NCBI GenBank assembly: GCA_025153755.1
Contig: JAOALD010000001.1
Coordinates: forward strand, 62,001-126,000
Length of the DNA stretch: 64,000 nt
DNA from: SAR92 clade bacterium H921
GTDB lineage: Bacteria > Pseudomonadota > Gammaproteobacteria > Pseudomonadales > Porticoccaceae
Reading direction: 5' to 3'
Of the stretch, positions 9,279 through 18,893 are shown piece by piece. Numbering within the stretch: the first letter of the stretch is position 1; each line of letters begins with the position of its first letter. The position numbers and the translations under genes were made by a program. The notes under the pieces were generated by a model that ran no database searches, was not told the origin of the DNA, and saw only the letters and a program-made list of their open reading frames with translations.

Positions 9279-9462
9279 AAACTTTTCTTGCGCTTTGCAA
9301 ATCCACCGCTATAATTTAGTTAAATCAGCTTAGAAAACGCCTCTTCTGACGCTCCACAAACAATCTTTTGCGCCATATGCGGCTTTAAAATCCACCCAAT
9401 CTTTTAATCATGGCCTTGCGCCATCTCTCAATAAACCCTTATAAAACCGAAAAACCCTCCCT

Positions 9463-10722
9463 ATGAATCTATCAGAATTAAAACATAAACCGATCGCCGA
9501 ACTAATTGAAATGACCGCGTCCATGGGGCTCGATAATTTAGCTCGCTCACGAAAACAAGACATTATCTTTGCCCTACTTAAGAAACACGCAAAAAGTGGC
9601 GAAGATATTTATGGGGATGGTGTTTTAGAAATACTTCCTGATGGATTCGGATTTTTACGCTCTGCTGGCGCTTCCTATCTGGCAGGCCCGGATGACATTT
9701 ACGTTTCACCGAGTCAGATAAGACGTTTCAATTTGCGCACTGGCGACGGCATTGCAGGGAAAATTAGACCTCCCAAAGATGGTGAACGCTATTTTGCCAT
9801 GCTCAAGGTCGATGAAATCAACTTCGACGCGCCAGAAAATGCCCGTAACAAAATTCTCTTTGAAAACCTTACTCCGCTCTTCCCAGATCAGCGTTTAGCA
9901 TTGGAATCAGGCAATGGTTCCACCGAAGATATAACTGGGCGAATTATTGATCTGGTATCGCCAATAGGCAAAGGACAACGGGGGTTAATTGTTGCGCCAC
10001 CCAAGGCTGGTAAAACGATCATGATGCAGAATATCGCTCAGTCGATCATTCGTAATAATCCCGAATGTATTATTATTGTTTTGCTGATTGATGAGCGGCC
10101 TGAGGAGGTAACAGAGATGCAGCGCACAGTGCGCGGTGAAGTTATAGCCTCGACATTTGATGAGCCACCAACTAGGCATGTGCAGGTGGCTGAAATGGTA
10201 ATCGAAAGGGCTAAGCGCTTAGTAGAACATAAAAAAGATGTGGTTATTCTACTCGATTCTATTACTCGACTAGCGCGTGCCTATAATACAGTTATTCCGT
10301 CCTCCGGTAAGGTATTGACCGGTGGTGTTGATGCTCATGCTTTAGAAAAGCCAAAGCGGTTCTTTGGCGCTGCGCGAAATATTGAACATGGCGGTAGCCT
10401 TAGCATTATCGCAACGGCTCTGGTTGAAACTGGCTCTAAGATGGATGAGGTTATCTACGAGGAGTTTAAAGGCACGGGCAATATGGAATTAATATTGGAT
10501 CGAAAGCTTGCTGAAAAACGCGTCTATCCAGCCATAAATATACGTCGCTCTGGCACTCGCCGTGAAGATTTATTAATGGATGAATCGGAACTGCAACGAG
10601 TTTGGATACTTCGCAAACTACTGCATGATATGGAAGATTTAGCTGCTGCAGAATTTATGGTTGAGAAACTTAAAGGGTTCAAGAACAATGCTGAATTCTT
10701 TGGTGCTATGAAACGTAAATAG
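9463..10722 (+). CDS. rho: Transcription termination factor Rho
   Basis: A 419-residue hexameric RNA helicase, the usual length for proteobacterial Rho. It has the N-terminal Rho_N helix bundle (residues 1-45), a cold-shock-like RNA-binding domain (about 50-120, with DGFGFLRS and [13 protein letters not shown]), and a RecA-type ATPase. The Walker A motif APPKAGKT is near residue 180; the Walker B region reads [16 protein letters not shown], followed by the Q-loop GGVDAHAL. It ends C-rich-RNA-dependent transcripts. The upstream gap of about 215 bases may hold its leader, where Rho genes are often autoregulated, though I see no specific element. Confidence 0.97.
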   Translation: MNLSELKHKPIAELIEMTASMGLDNLARSRKQDIIFALLKKHAKSGEDIYGDGVLEILPDGFGFLRSAGASYLAGPDDIYVSPSQIRRFNLRTGDGIAGKIRPPKDGERYFAMLKVDEINFDAPENARNKILFENLTPLFPDQRLALESGNGSTEDITGRIIDLVSPIGKGQRGLIVAPPKAGKTIMMQNIAQSIIRNNPECIIIVLLIDERPEEVTEMQRTVRGEVIASTFDEPPTRHVQVAEMVIERAKRLVEHKKDVVILLDSITRLARAYNTVIPSSGKVLTGGVDAHALEKPKRFFGAARNIEHGGSLSIIATALVETGSKMDEVIYEEFKGTGNMELILDRKLAEKRVYPAINIRRSGTRREDLLMDESELQRVWILRKLLHDMEDLAAAEFMVEKLKGFKNNAEFFGAMKRK

Positions 10723-10967
10723 CGCGCAACCTAGACTGACAGGCCACACCTGAACTAGCTGCGATCTGCTCATATGCGGCTCGTTGCTAGGGTACAGTAA
10801 AGTGCCTAGATAGCTACTAGCTAACAAGCAGTAAGTGTTTTCATATAGCCTTTCACCATTGTCTATCTTTTCGCTGAATTCGGACGCACAGTGTTCGGTG
10901 TTGACGTTAAGCCCTCGGATTATCAACACAGTAAACGGTTGTTGCACAGACGAGCGAAAACCATCCT

Positions 10968-11342
10968 ATGACTGGTCAAGAATTCAATCAATTTTGCGGC
11001 GCACTTCCAGGCACCTCTCATATTGTGCAGTGGGGTGGCTCAGATGTGTGGAAAGTCGGCGGTAAGGTCTTTGCCATTGGCAGCTTAAGTAAGGCTAACA
11101 AGCCTGGGTTTACATTTAAAACATCCAGACAAAATTTTAATTTCTTAGAGATCAAACCTGGCTATCGGCCGGCTCCCTATCTGGCATCTCGCGGCTTTAA
11201 GTGGATTCAGCAATATGATGCACCGGTATCCGAAGACGATGAATTACAGTATTATTTAAAAGAGTCCTACCGAATAGTGTCCCTCGGCCTGAGTAAGAAA
11301 AAGCAAAAAGAACTTGGGCTAAACCAAAATTCACAGCCTTAA
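10968..11342 (+). CDS. MmcQ/YjbR family protein
   Basis: A 124-residue protein matching the MmcQ/YjbR family: FCGALPGTSH near the start, VWKVGGKVFAI, FKTS, PYLASRGFKWIQ and a C-terminal SYRIVSLGLSKK helix. These small proteins have a CyaY-like fold and are often called DNA-binding, but the biochemical role is not settled. It is preceded by a 245-base gap after rho in which I recognise no gene. A GNAT enzyme follows about 90 bases later on the same strand. Confidence 0.82.
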   Translation: MTGQEFNQFCGALPGTSHIVQWGGSDVWKVGGKVFAIGSLSKANKPGFTFKTSRQNFNFLEIKPGYRPAPYLASRGFKWIQQYDAPVSEDDELQYYLKESYRIVSLGLSKKKQKELGLNQNSQP

Positions 11343-11430
11343 AACTAGGCTAGCGCAAAGCTGCGGAGATCAAAGCCATGGTACCATCTTACCTTGCCAA
11401 CTGAGGATCCCGAGACCGGATGATGCTTCG

Positions 11431-11961
11431 ATGATTACCTACTCACTAGCCCTGCATAAGGACCTAGCTACCCTTAAGACGTTTCTGTTCAAGCATGGTT
11501 CTAATCCATGGAACCATTTGCCTGGTGATGGCGTCGATAAGGAATTTGCCCTTATTACCGAAGGTAAGGCCTCAGTAATCGTTGCTACTGACAACTCCGC
11601 ACTATTAGGCTTTGGGATCTTTTATCATCCGCAGGCCTTGCCCAACAAATATCTCCAATTCAGTGGGTTACATCAAACCATCTATATTGCTGAGGCTGTG
11701 GTTCATCAAGCTCATGTAGGTCAGGGTATTGGGCACAAACTATTAACTGAGATTATTAATCAGGCGACCAAGTTTGGCGCCTCTATGCTTATCGTTGATC
11801 GCCATGAACAAAATTTGGCCTCGGCAGGTATGATGCGCAAGGCAGGGTTTATTGAACTAGCCACTTTTAATGATCCGCATCGGCGAGATATGGGTAGCCG
11901 TAAAACCACGGTGATGGGTTACACACTGAAATCAAGCGAAGCTCAGCCTGTCCTGCTATGA
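11431..11961 (+). CDS. GNAT family N-acetyltransferase
   Basis: A 176-residue single-domain acetyltransferase. The acetyl-CoA pyrophosphate loop is recognisable in VVHQAHVGQGIGHKLL (around residues 90-105), a variant of the Q/RxxGxG/A motif, followed by a final-helix region with NLASAGMMRKAGFIE. The family moves an acetyl group from acetyl-CoA to an amine; the substrate cannot be read from the sequence. The ribosome site in front of the ATG at 11431 is poor. A second GATG lies a few bases upstream, so the start is not certain. Confidence 0.78.
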   Translation: MITYSLALHKDLATLKTFLFKHGSNPWNHLPGDGVDKEFALITEGKASVIVATDNSALLGFGIFYHPQALPNKYLQFSGLHQTIYIAEAVVHQAHVGQGIGHKLLTEIINQATKFGASMLIVDRHEQNLASAGMMRKAGFIELATFNDPHRRDMGSRKTTVMGYTLKSSEAQPVLL

Positions 11962-12030
11962 TTGAGCTAAATGTGAATAATACAGCCCTAGGCGACCTCT
12001 AATAACTAATATATTGAAGTCGGGATGTAT

Positions 12031-12049
12031 CATGATAGCTACTATCATG
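12031..12049. promoter_or_regulatory. Perfect 8-bp inverted repeat upstream of the MFS gene
   Basis: CATGATAG at 12031-12038 and CTATCATG at 12042-12049 are exact inverted copies around a 3-base centre, about 130 bases upstream of the MFS start. The symmetry and spacing suit a dimeric regulator site. No flanking T-run is present, so a terminator is less likely. No regulator gene is adjacent. Confidence 0.35.
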
Positions 12050-12176
12050 GCGTAGTCATATTTTAAATCGAATGCCTTTCGAAATTATATGAACGCCCCT
12101 AAATCTTCTTTGGGAAGATGTTTGAGTCAAGTAAGAAAGTAGAGTTGATTTAACCATAATAATATAAAGGCCTGTT

Positions 12177-13514
12177 ATGCAACAGAAACCAATAAGTCAG
12201 TTTCACCTCTTTACAAAACGACGTTTTTTACCTTTTTTTGCGACTCAGTTTTTGGGCGCACTCAATGACAATATCTTTAAAAATGCTCTTTTGGTTATTA
12301 TTGTTAGTACCGCAGTGGCCGGAGCAGATGGCAGCACTAACTTCACAACTAATTTGGCTGCAGGACTTTTTATAGTTCCATATTTTTTATTTTGCACAAC
12401 GGCTGGCTTGCTAGCTGACAAATATGACAAAGCATTATTGATTCGCAGAATAAAATTAGCAGAAATAATTATTATGCTATTAGGTTGCTATGCTCTTTGG
12501 AGTATGAATATTTCTTCTATGTTGGTAATTTTATTTTTACTTGGAACACAGTCTGCTTTTTTTGGTCCGATTAAATATTCAATTATTCCTCAGCACCTTG
12601 ATACCCATGAGTTACTTGGTGGTAACGCACAGGTCGGCATGGGAACCTTTGTGTCTATTTTAATGGGTACCTTAATTGGTGGCTGGATTGTTACCTTTGA
12701 TAATGGCCCGCTATTTGTTGGGTTGGTGGCTGTAATTGTGGCAATTATTGGCTGGCTCTGTAGCCGCGAAATACCAGATGCGGCTGCGGAAAATCCTGAC
12801 ATAGTTATTCAACTTAATCCCATAGGACAAAGCCGTGAAAATTTTAAATTAGCCAAAGCTGATCCCACAGTATTTTATTGTATTTTGGCCAACTCATGGT
12901 TTTGGCTATATGGTGGAAGCTTTTTAACTCAGGTGCCGAATTTTGCAGTTACCGTACTCAATGGTCATCCCACATTAATCTCCATTCTGTTAGCGGCTTT
13001 TATTGTTGGTGTGGCGATTGGTTCCTTGCTGTGTAATAAGCTGTCTGGCGGTAGTGTTGAGCCAGGACTAATTCCTCTAGGGGCACTCGGCTTAACTGTA
13101 TTCGCGGTAGATTTATTTTTCTCAGCCAATACATTCCAACTGGCTAATCAGGGTGTTTACGCTGTTTTGCCGAGTGCATTTTTTGGTCTAGCTGGAGGTA
13201 TCCGAGTAGGTTTTGACTTAATGTTTATTGGACTTTGTGGAGGTCTTTTTATCGTCCCTCTTTACTCTATGATCCAGCAGCGCTCTGCCAGTAATGTCCG
13301 CGCTCGGATACTGTCGGTAAACAATATTTGTAACGCTTTTTATATGGTGGTTGGTAGCTTGATAGGTATTGTTTTTTTAAGTATTTTAGGTTGCTCAATA
13401 CCGCAGTTTTTTCTAGCGATAGCGCTACTTAATATAATATATCTCGGATTTATTTTTTATCGCGTCCCTGAATTTATGCAACGCTTCAAAATCTGGATCT
13501 CAGGGGGAGTATAG
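12177..13514 (+). CDS. LplT-like MFS transporter
   Basis: A 445-residue major facilitator protein with about 12 predicted membrane segments. The opening FFATQFLGALNDNIFKNAL and the LLADKYDKALLIRRIKLAE loop are typical of the lysophospholipid flippase LplT and of the MFS part of Aas-like fusions. In other bacteria LplT brings lysophospholipids across the inner membrane for re-acylation by an acyltransferase/acyl-ACP synthetase. No such partner lies next to it here. The codons look more AT-rich than in neighbouring genes. An AAAGG ribosome site precedes the ATG. Confidence 0.78.
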   Translation: MQQKPISQFHLFTKRRFLPFFATQFLGALNDNIFKNALLVIIVSTAVAGADGSTNFTTNLAAGLFIVPYFLFCTTAGLLADKYDKALLIRRIKLAEIIIMLLGCYALWSMNISSMLVILFLLGTQSAFFGPIKYSIIPQHLDTHELLGGNAQVGMGTFVSILMGTLIGGWIVTFDNGPLFVGLVAVIVAIIGWLCSREIPDAAAENPDIVIQLNPIGQSRENFKLAKADPTVFYCILANSWFWLYGGSFLTQVPNFAVTVLNGHPTLISILLAAFIVGVAIGSLLCNKLSGGSVEPGLIPLGALGLTVFAVDLFFSANTFQLANQGVYAVLPSAFFGLAGGIRVGFDLMFIGLCGGLFIVPLYSMIQQRSASNVRARILSVNNICNAFYMVVGSLIGIVFLSILGCSIPQFFLAIALLNIIYLGFIFYRVPEFMQRFKIWISGGV

Positions 13515-13628
13515 AGCCAAAGCTACGTAGCGTCCTTTTATAGTTATGTATAATGTCAACCCACTGTGGCGATCATCGTTTAGTAAAAACTTATAATTTT
13601 TATCTGCCTCTCAAAGGTTATAGTATTG

Positions 13629-14849
13629 ATGTACTCCTTAAGCCATAAAGCAAGAGTTACCCTTTTAGTTATCATAATAGGTATCACGCTGATTTTAGCG
13701 TTGGTGCTGCTTAAACCGAAGTCCCAGCGAGAGCCCAGAACTCCAAAACCGTTGCTGAATGTGTCAGTAATAGTTGCGGCACCAGCTCCCCTAAAGATTA
13801 GTATTAACTCTCAAGGCACAGTGGCGCCCAGGCGGGAAATTGACCTAGTTTCCCAGGTATCAGGAAAGATTGTTGCTGTGGCTGACAACTATGCCAATGG
13901 TGGTTTCTTTCAGGCGAATAGTAAACTTGTGCAAATTGAGCCAGCTGACTATGAGTTCGCAGTTATTCGAGCCAAGGCGCAGTTAGCTAGGGCTCAGGAG
14001 TCGGTCGCTCTTGAGGAGGGCAGATCTAGGCAGGCCAGGCGCGAATGGCGCGATCTGGGCGATCAAACCGCCAATGCCCTTTTTTTGCGACAACCTCAAT
14101 TGAATGCTGCCCAAGCCACCCTTGATTCAGCACAGGCTGACCTGCAAAAGGCGCAACTAGATCTGAACCGCACCGGCATAAGCGCTCCTTTTCAGGGTCG
14201 TATTCGCAATACCTTTGTAGATCTAGGCCAGTATGTGACGCCCGGTACGCGCATAGCTAAGGTATACAGTACAGATGTGGTAGAAGTGCGTTTGCCTATG
14301 TCTGATCGTGAAGCTCTTTTAGTGGATTTACCCGTTAGCTTTGAGGACAGTGATGCCATTAGCTACCCCGAGGTTACTTTGCATAGTCGTGTCGGTGAGG
14401 TAAGTGATCAATGGCGGGGACGAATCGTGCGCACCGATGCTTCTATAGATGTGCGTAGTCGTATGACCTTTGCCGTGGCCGAGATCGAAAATCCATTTAA
14501 GTCAGACCTCAGCCAGAGTCAACGTCCACTGAGTATTGGCCTGTTTGTGGAAGCGCAGATTAGTGGCCGAGTGATCGAAGATGGGCTCAGACTTCCAAAG
14601 GATGCCATCTATCGGGGCCGGGAAATACTGGTGCTTAACGATAACAATCAAATTAATTTTCAGACCGTTTCAATTGTGCGCTCTTATGCCGACACTGTGG
14701 TGACAGCAGGTATAGCACCCGGCACCATAATAGTGACAACTCGAATTCCATTACCTATTAATGGGATGCAAGTTTTACCTGTTAGAGAGCCAGATAAGCA
14801 ATCATTAGCTCCGTCGGCGGCTTCATTTACGGTTGGTAAAAACCGTTGA
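13629..14849 (+). CDS. RND efflux periplasmic adaptor (membrane fusion protein)
   Basis: A 406-residue adaptor of the AcrA/MexE class. It has an N-terminal membrane anchor (residues about 9-28), a lipoyl half-motif region beginning SQGTVAPRREIDLVSQVSG, a long alpha-hairpin (roughly 110-180) rich in Ala/Gln, the second lipoyl half (GISAPFQGRI), and beta-barrel and membrane-proximal domains. No lipobox is seen. The ATG at 13629 fits an AAAGG site better than the TTG one codon earlier. Its stop overlaps the permease start (TTGA), so the two are coupled. No outer-membrane channel gene is nearby. Confidence 0.88.
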   Translation: MYSLSHKARVTLLVIIIGITLILALVLLKPKSQREPRTPKPLLNVSVIVAAPAPLKISINSQGTVAPRREIDLVSQVSGKIVAVADNYANGGFFQANSKLVQIEPADYEFAVIRAKAQLARAQESVALEEGRSRQARREWRDLGDQTANALFLRQPQLNAAQATLDSAQADLQKAQLDLNRTGISAPFQGRIRNTFVDLGQYVTPGTRIAKVYSTDVVEVRLPMSDREALLVDLPVSFEDSDAISYPEVTLHSRVGEVSDQWRGRIVRTDASIDVRSRMTFAVAEIENPFKSDLSQSQRPLSIGLFVEAQISGRVIEDGLRLPKDAIYRGREILVLNDNNQINFQTVSIVRSYADTVVTAGIAPGTIIVTTRIPLPINGMQVLPVREPDKQSLAPSAASFTVGKNR

Positions 14850-17800
14850 AAAATTTGATTAATTGGTTTGTCCATAATCCAATTGCTGCTAATTTATTGA
14901 TGGTATTGATATTAATTAGCGGTGCAATGGGCGCATCGAGTATTGGTAAAGAAGTATTTCCAGCCATACCGATAAACTATATAGATATTAATATGCCCTA
15001 CCCTGGGGCCGGGCCAAGAGAAGTTGAAGAGCAGATTGTTATTCGTATCGAGGAGGCAATTTATAACCTTGATGGTATAAAACATATCACCTCAGAAGCT
15101 CGGAAGGGTCGTGGCAGGGTAACCATAGAGGTGGTTACTGGCCATGATATGAACAAGATGCTCAACGATATTAAAAGTCGTGTTGACTCTATAACCACCT
15201 TCCCGCGAGATGCTGAGCGTCCCATTGTAATGGAGCAGATACTTCGTAATGAGGTAATACGAGTGGCTCTATTCGGTGACGCGGATGAGACTGTGCTTAA
15301 GAAATATGGTGAACGCATTAGGGATGATTTGGCCGCACTATCGGATGTCGACCATGCCGAACTTAGCGGTATTCGTAGCCCACAGATTGATATTGAGTTA
15401 TCGGAAGCCGCGATGCGACGCTATGGGATCTCATTTAATGATGTGGTCACTGGCATTCAGCGATCCTCACTTAATCTACCCGCCGGCACCATTCGCTCTG
15501 CAACTGGTGACATACAGATACAAACGCGGGGACAAGCTTATTTTGAAGATGATTTTAATCGCATTGCGATCACCAGTCGCGCAGATGGTTCAGAAATCAA
15601 GATCTCTGATGTTGCCATTGTTAAAGATACTTTTGAAGAACGTAACTCTATGGTTCGCTTTAATGGTCAGGCTGCCGTTTTTCTCGGCATTAGCGTTGGC
15701 AACCAGCCAGATGTTGTAGCTACTACCAATGCAGTCAAACGTTATATAGCGGAAGAAATCAATTATTTACCCGCGGAGCTTAGCATTGCCACCTGGGCAG
15801 ATTTTTCAACCATGTTTTCTGGCCGCCTAGAGCTCTTGTCTGCTAATGCCTTTGGCGGTTTGGTACTAGTATTTATAGTGCTGATGTTATTTTTGCGGCC
15901 ACAACTGGCCTTTTGGGTAGCACTTGGAATTGCCATTGCCTATATGGGCGCGCTATGGATTTTGCCGAGCATGGGGCTTACCTTAAATATGCTATCGATG
16001 TTTGCGTTCTTGCTAATTCTCGGAATTATCGTTGACGATGCCATTGTGGTTGGCGAAAGTGTCTTCCGCCATCAACAAGAGGGCTATGACCACAATACTG
16101 CCGCCCAACTAGGTGCTCAGGCAGTCTCTAAGCCGGTAATTCTCGCTGTTGTAAGTACCATGATTGTATTTATACCAATGCTTTTTTTGCCCGGCATATG
16201 GCCAAAAATGCTCTGGGCTATTCCTGCAGTAGCTATCGTAGCTCTTAGTTTCTCGCTGATTGAATCACTACTGATACTGCCGTCTCATCTAGCGCAAATG
16301 AAGCCAGAGAAAGAGCCTAAATCAGAATGGGGTATTAAGTTCTACCGCCTGCGCCAATGGTTTGCCCTAGGTATGACGAGCTTTGCCAAAAACAAATATC
16401 AACCACTGTTAATTAAAGCTCTAGATTGGCGTTACCTGACTCTAGTGATATTTACCCTGGCCTTTGCGCTGTCGATAACACTGGTAGGCTCTGGCTATAT
16501 TAAGCAGCGTTTTATGCCCTCTGTCAGTTCCGATATTATTCAGATGAAAATCAATATGCCAGACGGTTACGCTAGGGCCAGTAAGCTTGAAATTATTAAA
16601 CGTGCCGAAGAGGCCGTGCTCATGCTGTCTGATGACCCACTGCTCGTAACTCACAAGGGTGGTGCTGACCTCACGAAGAATCAGTTATCCTTTATGTGGG
16701 GTGATCACATCCGATTAATTCTTGAAATAACGCCTGAATACACCGGCACAATAGATCCCCGATTAGTAGCCGAGCGCTGGCGACACCATATAGGCAAAGT
16801 GCCGGATGCGAAGTCCTTTGAAATTGAGGCATCCCTATCACGAACTAGTTCTGGGCAATTTTCAGCATTGCTATCTTCACCAAACGTCGCACAGTTACAA
16901 GCCGCTACGGTCTATATTAAAGAACAGCTTCGCCAGGTACCAGGCACCACTAATATTCGTGACAATATTCACTCTGGGCGCTCTGATTTAGATATTAGTT
17001 TGCGCCCCAATGCAGACAATCTGGGTATTAGCCTCTCAGATGTTGCCCTTCAGGTACGCCAGGGTTTTTACGGTGCCGAAGCGCAGCGCATTCCCAGAGG
17101 ACGAGATGATATTCGTGTAATGGTTCGCTACCCCAAAAGTGCTCGTGCTCAGGTAGATACCCTCGAGGACCTGCGCGTGCGCACCGTCAATGGCGCAGAG
17201 ATTCCCTTTTATTCTGTTGCTAAAGCTGAATATGTGCCCAGCTACAGTAGAATTAATCGCCGTGACCGCGAGCGCAGCGTGAAGATTACTGCGCAGCCAC
17301 TACTGGGGGTAATTACCCTCACCGAGATCGCCGATATTATATACGGAGAGGTTGCGGCTGAAATTGCCCAAAAGTTTCCACAAGTCAGTCTTGAAAAAGA
17401 TGCCGAACTGGCCGACCAAGAAGATTTCTATGACGCATCGTTCGAACTATTCACCCTAGCCCTAGCCGTAATTTACATGTTGATGGCAATTGAGTTTAAG
17501 TCCTACTTGAAACCATTGGGAGTCTTGTCTGCTGTGCCATTTGGCATTATGGGGGCAATTTTTGGCCATCTGCTCATGGGTCTCGATTTCAGCATATTAT
17601 CACTGCTCGGAGTGCTTGCAGCTAGCGGCGTAGTCGTCAATGATAATCTAGTTTTAATCGACCGAATTACTCAGCTGCGTGAAGAGGGATTCGATGTCAA
17701 AGAGGCCCTTATCCGTGGTGGTCAAGAGCGTTTTAGGCCTATTATTCTTACGTCTATTACCACCTTTATTGGGTTGGCTCCTATTTTGCTGGAAACCAGC

Positions 17801-17959
17801 ATGCAGGCAAACTTCTTAATCCCAATGGTATCCTCTCTAGCTTTTGGCGTCCTATTCGCCACCACGGTTACACTGGTTTTTGTGCCTTGCCTGTATCTTG
17901 CAGGTGCCAATCTTAAAGCCAAATTTTTACAGTCGGTGGAGGTTCACAGCAGCACCTAA
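14846..17959 (+). CDS. RND efflux transporter permease
   Basis: A 1037-residue inner-membrane proton/substrate antiporter of the AcrB/MexF superfamily. The typical plan is seen: one membrane segment at the N-terminus, a large periplasmic porter domain with PYPGAGPREVEEQIV, segments 2-6 with the proton-relay motif GIIVDDAIVVGES, a second porter domain, and the last membrane block with GVVVNDNLVLIDR. It starts with TTG inside the adaptor stop codon. Together with the adaptor it would export a drug, lipid or other small molecule through a channel encoded elsewhere. The substrate is not predictable. Confidence 0.9.
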   Translation: MKNLINWFVHNPIAANLLMVLILISGAMGASSIGKEVFPAIPINYIDINMPYPGAGPREVEEQIVIRIEEAIYNLDGIKHITSEARKGRGRVTIEVVTGHDMNKMLNDIKSRVDSITTFPRDAERPIVMEQILRNEVIRVALFGDADETVLKKYGERIRDDLAALSDVDHAELSGIRSPQIDIELSEAAMRRYGISFNDVVTGIQRSSLNLPAGTIRSATGDIQIQTRGQAYFEDDFNRIAITSRADGSEIKISDVAIVKDTFEERNSMVRFNGQAAVFLGISVGNQPDVVATTNAVKRYIAEEINYLPAELSIATWADFSTMFSGRLELLSANAFGGLVLVFIVLMLFLRPQLAFWVALGIAIAYMGALWILPSMGLTLNMLSMFAFLLILGIIVDDAIVVGESVFRHQQEGYDHNTAAQLGAQAVSKPVILAVVSTMIVFIPMLFLPGIWPKMLWAIPAVAIVALSFSLIESLLILPSHLAQMKPEKEPKSEWGIKFYRLRQWFALGMTSFAKNKYQPLLIKALDWRYLTLVIFTLAFALSITLVGSGYIKQRFMPSVSSDIIQMKINMPDGYARASKLEIIKRAEEAVLMLSDDPLLVTHKGGADLTKNQLSFMWGDHIRLILEITPEYTGTIDPRLVAERWRHHIGKVPDAKSFEIEASLSRTSSGQFSALLSSPNVAQLQAATVYIKEQLRQVPGTTNIRDNIHSGRSDLDISLRPNADNLGISLSDVALQVRQGFYGAEAQRIPRGRDDIRVMVRYPKSARAQVDTLEDLRVRTVNGAEIPFYSVAKAEYVPSYSRINRRDRERSVKITAQPLLGVITLTEIADIIYGEVAAEIAQKFPQVSLEKDAELADQEDFYDASFELFTLALAVIYMLMAIEFKSYLKPLGVLSAVPFGIMGAIFGHLLMGLDFSILSLLGVLAASGVVVNDNLVLIDRITQLREEGFDVKEALIRGGQERFRPIILTSITTFIGLAPILLETSMQANFLIPMVSSLAFGVLFATTVTLVFVPCLYLAGANLKAKFLQSVEVHSST

Positions 17960-17969
17960 ATACAGAGCC

Positions 17970-18554
17970 CTAGTAGTAAGCTGCTGGCGAGGTACTAAGC
18001 ACCAAACCTGAGGCGACTTCCTCGCGTTTTACTAGGCCACACAACCGCTCAACCAGTTCCAGAGAAAAATCTAAAGCCGTTCCTGGCCCCTGACTAGTGA
18101 CGCAATTTCCATCTACAACTACACGCGATTCACTGTCTACTTCTAGGGCCTGTGGGAGTAACTGAAACATCGGATGACCCGTGGCAATTTTTTTATTAAG
18201 TAAACCCTTACTCTCAAGCACCAACTGTGGTGCCGCGCAAATCGCTCCATAGAGCCTCTGATTCTCTGCCTGCTTGCGCAGTAGCTTATCAAGTGGTGCA
18301 CTGGCAGCAATATGCTCGGCACCCGGCAATCCACCCGGAATAGCAATAAGGTCAAAAACTCTCATCTGACAGTCGTCAATGGCACAATCTGCAACCATCT
18401 GGATGCCGTGGGAGCCGGTGATCTGCAGTGCACCATCATCGCTAACACTGGCCACTGTCACCGAAATTTCTGCCCTGCGAAGTACATCAATAATGGTGAC
18501 GGCTTCAATTTCTTCGCTGCCATCGGCAATCGGAATTAGTGCTGTTTTACTCAT
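17970..18554 (-). CDS. DJ-1/YajL family protein
   Basis: A 194-residue DJ-1/PfpI superfamily protein. From the ATG at 18554 the nucleophilic elbow is Cys106 (YGAICAAPQ), the same number as in human DJ-1 and E. coli YajL. The supporting acidic residue lies in DGSEEIEAV. AIPGGLPGAE and VTSQGPGTALDFSL are further family motifs. Proposed roles include oxidative-stress protection, chaperoning and glyoxalase-like activity. I prefer 18554, with GGGA upstream, over a GTG 24 bases earlier. It is convergent with the RND permease gene. Confidence 0.9.
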   Translation of the reverse strand: MSKTALIPIADGSEEIEAVTIIDVLRRAEISVTVASVSDDGALQITGSHGIQMVADCAIDDCQMRVFDLIAIPGGLPGAEHIAASAPLDKLLRKQAENQRLYGAICAAPQLVLESKGLLNKKIATGHPMFQLLPQALEVDSESRVVVDGNCVTSQGPGTALDFSLELVERLCGLVKREEVASGLVLSTSPAAYY

Positions 18555-18629
18555 ATGATTTCCCTTTTTATAAGGCACAGGTATAGGTTACACTGTGCCG
18601 GAATTTAAAGTAGCTGTCACGGGATTGGC

Positions 18630-18887
18630 ATGAAAGTTTATATTTTAAAAACGCAAGACAACATGTTTCTTAACAAGAACTTTGAATGGAGCCTAGAGCC
18701 CCATAGAGACTCTATATTCCACAGCCAGCATCGAGATATTGCTCTTAATCAATTGATTGAGATCAATGCTAAAGATATTAGCCTGCGAGTCTCCATTGTC
18801 GAATATGAGGCTGATTCGAAAGGCCGCCCTATACTAATTTCCAGCGAAAAAATCGCCGCTAATTCAACTCGATCCAACGCGGCCTAA
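18630..18887 (+). CDS. Small uncharacterised protein upstream of gshA
   Basis: An 85-residue protein I do not recognise. It begins MKVYILKTQDNMFLNKNFEWS and contains a DIALNQLIEINAKDISLRVSIVEYE segment that looks like a small alpha/beta fold. No signal peptide, membrane segment or cysteine is present. It ends 6 bases before gshA, so it is probably in the same transcript. The reading frame is clean and the composition normal, so I consider it real. The role is unknown. Confidence 0.6.
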   Translation: MKVYILKTQDNMFLNKNFEWSLEPHRDSIFHSQHRDIALNQLIEINAKDISLRVSIVEYEADSKGRPILISSEKIAANSTRSNAA

Positions 18888-18893
18888 TTAAGA

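Noticed and set aside
10639-11065. Short frames on both strands between rho and the MmcQ/YjbR gene
   Set aside because: They overlap real genes, have no ribosome sites and no family resemblance.
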